DNA of 13,817 nucleotides from Bacteroidetes bacterium UBA4009 (GTDB taxonomy: Bacteria > Bacteroidota > Bacteroidia > NS11-12g > UBA9320): assembly GCA_002384205.1 (NCBI GenBank), contig DGBH01000021.1, positions 1-13,817 of the forward strand, in the 5' to 3' direction. Shown here piece by piece: positions 7,706 through 13,817 of the stretch. How positions within the stretch are numbered: the stretch's first letter is position 1; every line of letters begins with the position of its first letter. The translations under genes and the position numbers were made by a program. Under the pieces are notes generated by a model, which ran no database searches, was not told the DNA's origin, and was given only the letters and a program-made list of their open reading frames with translations.

Positions 7706-7713
7706 TAGCTTTG
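7706..7713 (+). promoter_or_regulatory. Bacteroidota -7 element (TAGCTTTG) for recQ
   Basis: TAGCTTTG matches TAnnTTTG exactly and ends 23 bp before the recQ ATG, a spacing that gives a short 5' leader of about 15-18 nt. A weak -33-like TTTCG occurs at 7679-7683. This is the best promoter candidate in the 168-bp gap 7569-7736 and probably drives recQ and the two glycosyltransferase genes. Confidence 0.5.
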
Positions 7714-7736
7714 TAGCTTTAACGGCATTTTTACCA

Positions 7737-9629
7737 ATGCTAGAATCTATACTTAAACAATATTGGGGGTTTGACTCATTTAGGCCATTTCAGCGAGATA
7801 TTATTCTTTCGGTAATGAACGGTGACGATACCTTAGCATTGCTTCCCACGGGAGGAGGAAAGAGTATTTGTTATCAATTGCCGGCAATGGCCAAGGACGG
7901 TGTTTGTTTTGTGTTTAGCCCACTTATAGCACTGATGAAAGACCAAGTGGATAATCTTATTAAACGAGGTGTTTCTGCAGTAGCCTTACATAGTGGAATG
8001 AGCAACGGTGAAATAGAAACTGAAATGCAAAACACACTTAACGGTAAATATAAGATAGTGTATTTGAGTCCTGAGCGCGCTGCAACAGCAAATTTCAGAA
8101 GCTATTTAGTGAATATTTCTGTAAGTTTTTTGGTGGTAGATGAGGCGCATTGTATTTCTCAATGGGGCCATCAGTTTAGACCAGAATATCTCAAATTAGG
8201 AGAGCTAAGGGAATTACTTCCTAAGACTAATTTTATTGCGGTAACAGCTACGGCAACAGATACGGTGCAAGCAGATATCATTCGTTTTCTTGGATTTAAG
8301 ACTACCCATAAAAGCTACCGAAAATCTTTTAAACGAGATAACTTGAGCTATTTAGTACTTCGCGATAGCAATAAACTAGCGCGAATCAATAAAATATTAT
8401 CTAAAGTAAAGGGCACCGCACTGGTCTATGCCAATACACGTAGAAAGTGCGAGGAAGTAGCTGCATTTATACGGCAAAGTGGTATTGTCGCATTGCATTA
8501 TCACGGGGGGCTGGATAATGACCAAAGGACTAAAGTACAGCAATCTTGGATAGATAACCAAACCCGAGTGGTAGTTTGCACCAATGCTTTTGGTATGGGT
8601 ATAGATAAGCCAGATGTACGAATAGTTATACATTATGAGAAACCAGATAGTCCTGAAGCATATTATCAAGAGGCAGGAAGAGCAGGTAGAGATGGTCTAG
8701 AAGCATATTGTGTGCTACTTGCAGAAAAAGAAATAGCCTCAGAGTTATGGACGAGTTACCCTACCACATTGCAATTGGAGCATGCACTTAATTGCTTGTA
8801 CAATCATCATCAGATAGCTTTTACTTCGGGCAAAGGAGTTACTTATCCAATTGACCTTATTCAATTTTCAGAGAAGTTTAAAATTGCAACTTGGAATGTC
8901 GTTAATAGTATTAATGTGCTTCATAGTATGGGATTTGTAAAACTCAACGAGCAAACCTTCCAATTGCCTAAATTGAGATTTGTAGTAAGTAATGAAGAAC
9001 TTTATGCTTATCAAGTAAAATATGAGCTTCAAGATTTATTTATCAAGCTCCTTTTGAGATCATACGGAGGGTTATTTGATCATTATGTGGGTATAAAAAT
9101 CAAGGAGCTTGCTACTCGTCAAAAATGCAGTGCGAGTTTGATCAGAAAAGAGTTGCAAAAATTACACACAGACGGGATCATTGATTTTGTAGATGCTCAA
9201 GAGGGAAACACGCTAACCTACCTTGGGGCTAGACCTACCAAGATAGAAATTGACAAGAAAAGCTATCTCCTACTTAGAGAAAGAGAGGACCATAGGAAAC
9301 AATATATAGCAAACTATGAGTCAATTAATGTCGTTTGTAGGGAGAACTATTTACTTGCTTACTTTGGAGAAAAACGTGAGGTATCATGTGAAAAATGTGA
9401 TGTTTGCAGACTCTCCAAAAAGTCACAATTAACAACGATTCAAACGTCAGAGCTTATCGAAAAGTTAAAAGAAATTACTGTGAATAAAAATTTGGATTTA
9501 GAGACAATACTATCTTCTTTTGGAGCGTTCGAAGAGAGTCAAATAATCACAGTTATTAGATGGTTATTAGACAACGAATACCTTACCAAAATTAATCAAA
9601 AGTATACTTGGACAAAAAACCAAGCTTAA
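7737..9629 (+). CDS. recQ: RecQ-family ATP-dependent DNA helicase (no HRDC domain)
   Basis: A 3'-5' DNA helicase for recombination and repair, 630 residues. The DExH helicase core (1-340) shows FRPFQRDII (motif 0), TGGGKS (38-43, Walker A), DEAH (135-138), the RecQ aromatic-rich loop CISQWGHQFRPEY (139-151), TATAT (170-174), TNAFGMGIDKPDVR (282-295) and QEAGRAGRDG (311-320, arginine finger). A RecQ-C region follows, with zinc ligands Cys534 and CEKCDVC (551-557), though the zinc motif lies later than in E. coli RecQ because a winged-helix-like segment (about 430-500) precedes it. The end (565-630) is a short helical segment, not an HRDC domain. This architecture resembles the second, shorter RecQ paralogue common in Bacteroidota. 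The ATG at 7737 is well supported. The 3' end overlaps the next gene by 22 bp. Confidence 0.92.
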   Translation: MLESILKQYWGFDSFRPFQRDIILSVMNGDDTLALLPTGGGKSICYQLPAMAKDGVCFVFSPLIALMKDQVDNLIKRGVSAVALHSGMSNGEIETEMQNTLNGKYKIVYLSPERAATANFRSYLVNISVSFLVVDEAHCISQWGHQFRPEYLKLGELRELLPKTNFIAVTATATDTVQADIIRFLGFKTTHKSYRKSFKRDNLSYLVLRDSNKLARINKILSKVKGTALVYANTRRKCEEVAAFIRQSGIVALHYHGGLDNDQRTKVQQSWIDNQTRVVVCTNAFGMGIDKPDVRIVIHYEKPDSPEAYYQEAGRAGRDGLEAYCVLLAEKEIASELWTSYPTTLQLEHALNCLYNHHQIAFTSGKGVTYPIDLIQFSEKFKIATWNVVNSINVLHSMGFVKLNEQTFQLPKLRFVVSNEELYAYQVKYELQDLFIKLLLRSYGGLFDHYVGIKIKELATRQKCSASLIRKELQKLHTDGIIDFVDAQEGNTLTYLGARPTKIEIDKKSYLLLREREDHRKQYIANYESINVVCRENYLLAYFGEKREVSCEKCDVCRLSKKSQLTTIQTSELIEKLKEITVNKNLDLETILSSFGAFEESQIITVIRWLLDNEYLTKINQKYTWTKNQA

Positions 9630-10693
9630 TAGCAATTGTCATAAATGATGTTATATACGATCAGCGCATGATCCGTATATGTACTTCGTTGTCTCAAAAT
9701 TTTGAAGTAGCACTTTGGGGTAGGGCTAAGAGTGCTGCAGTGGTTGTACCGCAGCCATACCAACAAAAACGATTTAGGTTCATGGTCAATAAAGGGCCAC
9801 TATTTTACCTTATGTTTAATCTTCGGATTTTTTGGAAGCTTATTTTTTCATCGTTTGATGTTATTCATGCAGTTGACTTAGATACCTTACCTGCAGCATA
9901 TTTTGCGTGTAAGTTAAAAGGTAAAAAACTTGTTTATGACTCACATGAATATTTTACCGAAGTACCTGAGCTTATTGAAAGACCGGTAAAACGAGCTGTT
10001 TGGCTTAGACTAGAAGCGTATCTTATACCTAAAATAAGCAATGCTTTAACCGTAAGCCAAGGAATAGCAGAAGCCTATTATGAAAAATACCGCGTAGCAT
10101 TTGAAGTGATCAGAAATTGCCCAGTGAGTTTTGACCTTGCTAGTAAGAAGAAGGATAAAAAATATCTCTTATATCAAGGAGCCCTTAATAAGGGTAGAGG
10201 ACTCGAAGCAACTATTGAAGCTATGCAAGATCTGCCTATACTCCTATATATTGCAGGAAATGGAGACATTAAAGAAGAGCTAGTAAGGCACGTAGCAGAA
10301 CTAAAACTAGAGGATAAGGTTATATTCTTAGGCGAACTAAACCCTATAAAATTGAGAGATTACACACTAGGTGCTTTTGCCGGAATAAATGTAGCTGACA
10401 ATTTAGGATTAAGCTACTACCTGTCGCTCAATAATAAATTTTTTGATTACATACAATGTGGAATACCGGCGATAACTATGCCTTTTCCTGAATATAAATG
10501 GATGGAAAGCGAATATCAATGTGGGTGTTTAGCCGCAGCAGAGCCAAATGAAATTAAAAAAGCAGTAAATTTACTTTTATCTGATTCAGAATTTTATGGT
10601 ATACTAAGAAAAAACTGCTTAATTGCACGTCAAATTAGAACTTGGGATAACGAAGAAAAATCCTTGTTGAAATTTTATGCAAACCTTACCTAG
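9608..10693 (+). CDS. GT-B glycosyltransferase (GT4-like), substrate unknown
   Basis: A probable cytoplasmic or membrane-associated sugar transferase with the two-domain GT-B fold, 361 residues. The N-terminal domain carries VINDVIYDQRMIRI (11-24), FDVIHAVDLDTLPAA (83-97) and LVYDSHEYFTEVPEL (108-122), all common in Bacteroidota GT4-like enzymes. The C-terminal nucleotide-sugar domain begins at YLLYQGALNKGRGLE (186-200), followed by LYIAGNGD (213-220) and NNKFFDYIQCGIPAITMP (275-292). In that last motif the usual first Glu of EX7E is Asp or absent. There is no signal peptide; a hydrophobic stretch at 64-81 may contact the membrane. The start is TTG at 9608, overlapping recQ by 22 bp; the next in-frame ATG (codon 21) would remove the first conserved motif. 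It overlaps the next glycosyltransferase by 17 bp, so the pair is probably coupled. Donor and acceptor cannot be told. Confidence 0.85.
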   Translation: MDKKPSLIAIVINDVIYDQRMIRICTSLSQNFEVALWGRAKSAAVVVPQPYQQKRFRFMVNKGPLFYLMFNLRIFWKLIFSSFDVIHAVDLDTLPAAYFACKLKGKKLVYDSHEYFTEVPELIERPVKRAVWLRLEAYLIPKISNALTVSQGIAEAYYEKYRVAFEVIRNCPVSFDLASKKKDKKYLLYQGALNKGRGLEATIEAMQDLPILLYIAGNGDIKEELVRHVAELKLEDKVIFLGELNPIKLRDYTLGAFAGINVADNLGLSYYLSLNNKFFDYIQCGIPAITMPFPEYKWMESEYQCGCLAAAEPNEIKKAVNLLLSDSEFYGILRKNCLIARQIRTWDNEEKSLLKFYANLT

Positions 10694-11900
10694 AAAATTA
10701 CATATTGTAGCATTTGACGTGCCTTATCCTGCAGATTATGGCGGGGTAATTGATATCTACCATAAAGTGGAGGCGCTTCACCAACAAGGAATTGAGGTTG
10801 TTTTACATATGTATCAGTACGGAAGGCAAGAAAATAAGACCAAATTACGTAAGATTACAAAAGCACTTTATTACTATAAACGAAGGACGTTCAAAAATCC
10901 ATTTGTGGGCACTACTCCCTATATTGTAAATTCAAGAAATGGGAATGAACTTTTAGATAATTTATTGAAAGATTCTGCACCTATTCTTTTTGAAGGGTTA
11001 CATTGTACCTATCATATTGCGAATCCTTTACTTGCTAAGCGTTTCAAAATAGTGCGTACACACAATATTGAGCATCATTACTATAAGCATTTAGAAAAGT
11101 CGGAATTTAGCTACTTTAAAAAATACTTTTTTAGAATAGAGGCTGAAAAGCTTAGAAAATACGAAAGCGTACTTAAGCATGCTCAATTAGTTGCAGCCAT
11201 AAGCCCTAATGATTACGCGTATTTTGCTAAAAAATATGCCAACGTAATGTATGTGCCCGCTTTTCATAGCAATAACGCTATGGATTATCCAGGAGCGCAC
11301 GGTAAATACTTACTGTATCATGGTAATCTTTCTGTTCCAGAAAACTACATGGCAGCTATAGAGTTAGTTAATCAAGTATTCTCTAAATTGCCCAATTTGC
11401 CGACAATTATAGCAGGTAATAATCCTCCAAAGGAACTAATCCAGTTATGTGCGCACTTCGATAATGTAGAACTTAAATCTAATTTGACAACGGAACAAAT
11501 TCACGAATTAATCCGCGAAGCACACATTAATGTTTTATACACCAATCAAAATACAGGAATCAAGCTCAAACTGCTAAATGCCTTGTATAGTGGTAAATTT
11601 GCGGTGGTTAATCCACTTATGGTCGATGGTTCGGGTCTTGAGTCTCTTTGTGCGATAGGTAAAAATTTGAATGATGTATTGCTAAAAGTTAAAGAATATT
11701 TGCTGCTAGACTATTCTTCTTTATACTTTAATAATCGAAAAGTATTTCTAAGTGAACATTTTAACAATAAAATAAGCTCTCAATTGTTGATGGAAGCTAT
11801 TGACTTTTCATCCGATAGTATGCCTAAACAGAGGTCAGACGAGAAAGTATTACAGAGTTTATCTCAATTATCCTCTTTTATGTCTTACTTCTCACTGTAA
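10677..11900 (+). CDS. Second GT-B glycosyltransferase (mannosyltransferase-like), substrate unknown
   Basis: A second GT-B-fold sugar transferase, 407 residues, different in sequence from the preceding one. It opens with LHIVAFDVPYPADYGGVIDI (8-27), the glycine-rich acceptor-side loop. Other landmarks are ILFEGLHCTYHI (103-114), IVRTHNIEHHYYKHL (125-139) and AAISPNDYAYF (173-183). The C-terminal domain begins at YLLYHGNLSVPENYMA (211-226) and ends with TGIKLKLLNALYSGKFAVVN (293-312), a motif seen in Bacteroidota enzymes often labelled mannosyltransferase. No Glu occupies the usual EX7E first position. The last 30 residues are Ser-rich and not conserved-looking. No signal peptide is seen. The ATG at 10677 overlaps the previous gene by 17 bp. 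yidC follows after 49 bp but has its own promoter candidate. Specificity is not inferable. Confidence 0.82.
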   Translation: MQTLPRKLHIVAFDVPYPADYGGVIDIYHKVEALHQQGIEVVLHMYQYGRQENKTKLRKITKALYYYKRRTFKNPFVGTTPYIVNSRNGNELLDNLLKDSAPILFEGLHCTYHIANPLLAKRFKIVRTHNIEHHYYKHLEKSEFSYFKKYFFRIEAEKLRKYESVLKHAQLVAAISPNDYAYFAKKYANVMYVPAFHSNNAMDYPGAHGKYLLYHGNLSVPENYMAAIELVNQVFSKLPNLPTIIAGNNPPKELIQLCAHFDNVELKSNLTTEQIHELIREAHINVLYTNQNTGIKLKLLNALYSGKFAVVNPLMVDGSGLESLCAIGKNLNDVLLKVKEYLLLDYSSLYFNNRKVFLSEHFNNKISSQLLMEAIDFSSDSMPKQRSDEKVLQSLSQLSSFMSYFSL

Positions 11901-11925
11901 TCCTTCCGTTTTTAGTGAATACTTT

Positions 11926-11933
11926 TACATTTG
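11926..11933 (+). promoter_or_regulatory. Bacteroidota -7 element (TACATTTG) for yidC
   Basis: TACATTTG matches TAnnTTTG exactly and ends 16 bp before the yidC ATG, giving a short leader of about 10 nt. It lies in the 49-bp gap after the glycosyltransferase stop. No clear -33 TTTG box is seen upstream. The placement suggests yidC is transcribed at least partly on its own. Confidence 0.5.
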
Positions 11934-11949
11934 CACCTAATAAATTTTC

Positions 11950-13758
11950 ATGGAAAAAAATTCTGTCATTGGTTACGTTTTAATCTTTTTTTTGTTCATA
12001 GGGTTTTACTTTTTTAGTAAACAAAATCAAGAAGAACTAACCAATCAAAAAGTAACTACGGAAGATTCCGTTGAAACTACTCCAGCCTCAGCAGATACTG
12101 CTCAAGTTTCGTATAACGATAGCCAGACTATTCTGTTAGATTCTAATCTAACGGAAACGATCACCACCTTGCGTAATGACCTTTTGGAGATTGATTTTAG
12201 TAATATTGGAGGTATACCTAAGAAAGTAACGTTAACGAAATACAAGAGATATGATTCATCTGCATTGGTATTGTTTGATAAAGGACAGACTAAGTTAGGT
12301 TATACTATACCGTTAGCCAACGGTGTAAGTATTAATACACTTAACACTAGCTTTGCCGCGCAAATAATAGGAGATAGCCAGGTCATTATGACGGCTCATC
12401 TTATGAATGATGCCAAAATAATCCAAACGTATACACTCTCACCTAATTCATACAAGATCGATTATAAAGTCAATTTTGAGGGGATAAAAGATATTATCTC
12501 TCCTAACAATAGGTATGCTATACTTGATTGGACTAGTGAATTACAAGGGCAAGAAAAAACGGTAAAAGATGAACGTGCGGTAAGTACGGTGTACTATAGC
12601 TATGCTCAAGACGAAGATGTAGATTACCTAAGTGAAACCAGCGATGACGAAGAGAAACTTCAAGCCAACGTACAATGGGTTGCTTTTAAGCAAAAGTTCT
12701 TTAATCAAACACTTATAAGTAATACGCAGTTTTCGGAGCAAGGAACACAAATAGAGGTTAGAACCCCGGAGAATGAAACAGCCGATTATGTAAAAGATGT
12801 AAAAGCGCAATTTTTTATTCCACTTGAACAAAATAGTGTACTGGAAGATATGGACTTATACTTCGGTCCTAATCATTATCCTACTCTTAAAGAAGAAGGA
12901 GTTGGTCTTCAGAAAATGATACCTCTTGGTTGGGGTATTTTTGGCTGGGTAAACAAAGGGTTGGTTATTCCCATTTTTAATTGGCTTAACCAATATTTTA
13001 CGAACTACGGACTTATTATTATCCTTCTTACTCTTATTATTAAATTGGCGTTGTTCTTCCCTATGTTTAAGGTGTACAAGTCTACGGCTAAAATGAAGCT
13101 GTTAAAACCCGAACTAGACGAAATTAAGACTAGAACGGGTGATGACATGGCCAAAGCTCAACAAGAGCAAATGAAACTGTACAAGCAAGCAGGAGTTAGT
13201 CCTTTGGGAGGTTGTTTGCCACAACTGGTTCAAATGCCCATACTGTTTGCTATGTTTAGATTTTTTCCTTCTAGCATAGAGTTACGTCAAAAAAGCTTTT
13301 TATGGGCTGAAGATCTAAGTAGTTATGACAGTGTTTTTGATTTTCCTAATGGATTTGAAATACCATTTTATGGAGATCATATAAGTTTATTTACGTTGCT
13401 AATGACGGCTGTAACGATTGTATATACCTACATTAACAGTCAAAGCTCAGCGCAAATGGTAGGCCCTATGAAAACCATGATGTACATAATGCCAATCATG
13501 TTCCTTGGGTTCTTCAATAACTATGCAGCGGCACTAAGTTTTTACTACTTCTTGTCTACTTGTATTACCATTTTACTTAATTTTATTATTCGCAAGTTTG
13601 TAATTGATGAAGATAAATTACATCAACAAATACAAGAAAATAAAAAGAAAAAGATAGTAAGTAAAAAATCAGGTTTACAGAAAAGATTAGAAGATATGGC
13701 CAAGAAACGAGGCATTGATCCTAAGTCTGGCAAACCCACTAAAAATAAGAAAAAGTAA
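11950..13758 (+). CDS. yidC: Membrane protein insertase YidC (Oxa1 family)
   Basis: YidC inserts and folds inner-membrane proteins, alone or with SecYEG. The 602 residues follow the Gram-negative layout. An N-terminal membrane anchor (about 6-23) is followed by an acidic, Ser/Thr-rich linker (24-60) and the large periplasmic beta-sandwich domain (about 60-320). The conserved Oxa1 core then has membrane segments near 325-345, 352-372, 422-440, 478-495 and 508-545. Lys365 sits in the second core segment (LLTLIIKLALFFP), where E. coli has the functional Arg366; a basic residue is thus kept. The cytoplasmic hairpin FKVYKSTAKMKLLKPELDEI and the SPLGGCLPQLVQMPILFAMF block are typical. The C-tail (555-602) is very Lys-rich, which fits ribosome contact. 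The ATG at 11950 is preceded by a -7 element. No downstream gene is visible in the window. Confidence 0.96.
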   Translation: MEKNSVIGYVLIFFLFIGFYFFSKQNQEELTNQKVTTEDSVETTPASADTAQVSYNDSQTILLDSNLTETITTLRNDLLEIDFSNIGGIPKKVTLTKYKRYDSSALVLFDKGQTKLGYTIPLANGVSINTLNTSFAAQIIGDSQVIMTAHLMNDAKIIQTYTLSPNSYKIDYKVNFEGIKDIISPNNRYAILDWTSELQGQEKTVKDERAVSTVYYSYAQDEDVDYLSETSDDEEKLQANVQWVAFKQKFFNQTLISNTQFSEQGTQIEVRTPENETADYVKDVKAQFFIPLEQNSVLEDMDLYFGPNHYPTLKEEGVGLQKMIPLGWGIFGWVNKGLVIPIFNWLNQYFTNYGLIIILLTLIIKLALFFPMFKVYKSTAKMKLLKPELDEIKTRTGDDMAKAQQEQMKLYKQAGVSPLGGCLPQLVQMPILFAMFRFFPSSIELRQKSFLWAEDLSSYDSVFDFPNGFEIPFYGDHISLFTLLMTAVTIVYTYINSQSSAQMVGPMKTMMYIMPIMFLGFFNNYAAALSFYYFLSTCITILLNFIIRKFVIDEDKLHQQIQENKKKKIVSKKSGLQKRLEDMAKKRGIDPKSGKPTKNKKK

Positions 13759-13817
13759 TAAAACTATCTGGCTAGAATTTATCTAAGGCCTGCAATTAAA
13801 AATTCAATCTCTCTTTT

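Noticed and set aside
8397..8669. Open frame on - strand, 90 codons
   Set aside because: Antisense to the second helicase lobe of recQ; no motif of its own.
12628..12831. Open frame on - strand, 67 codons
   Set aside because: Antisense to the periplasmic domain of yidC; no supporting signals.
13759..13817. Search for a terminator or next gene after yidC
   Set aside because: Only 59 bp of AT-rich sequence, with no convincing stem followed by a T-tract and no gene start.

Overview
The window looks like a chromosomal core region of a Bacteroidota bacterium, most likely Flavobacteriales-like. It is AT-rich. It carries a PorX-type response regulator, a secreted protein with a type IX secretion (T9SS) C-terminal sorting domain, an LpxC of the kind usually fused to FabZ in this phylum, and several exact TAnnTTTG sequences (the Bacteroidota -7 promoter element) just upstream of genes. 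No rRNA, tRNA, CRISPR array, insertion sequence, phage gene or plasmid gene was seen.

Layout. Positions 1-2961 form a leftward block: an HD-domain phosphohydrolase, lpxD and the 5' part of lpxC (cut by the window edge). This is the early lipid A pathway plus one nucleotide-handling enzyme. A 117-bp divergent intergenic region (2962-3078) separates it from a rightward, tightly packed block: porX, tsaE (6-bp gap), a secreted M28 aminopeptidase (overlaps tsaE by 25 bp) and a beta-CASP metallo-beta-lactamase RNase (12-bp gap). A 168-bp gap (7569-7736) with weak hairpins and a TAnnTTTG element precedes a second rightward block: an HRDC-less RecQ helicase and two GT-B glycosyltransferases, each overlapping the gene before it by 17-22 bp. 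A 49-bp gap with another TAnnTTTG element leads to yidC. The last 59 bp hold nothing I recognise.

How the genes fit together. Much of the window concerns the cell envelope: lipid A synthesis (lpxC, lpxD), control of T9SS secretion (porX), one probable T9SS cargo protein (M28 peptidase), two sugar transferases and the inner-membrane insertase YidC. The rest is information processing: TsaE (tRNA t6A), RecQ and an RNase. Three genes (lpxD, the HD gene and the first glycosyltransferase) appear to start at TTG. I see no convincing undescribed system. The most notable points are start-site corrections, possible leaderless promoters, the porX/HD/T9SS-cargo neighbourhood, and an unassigned overlapping glycosyltransferase pair downstream of recQ.
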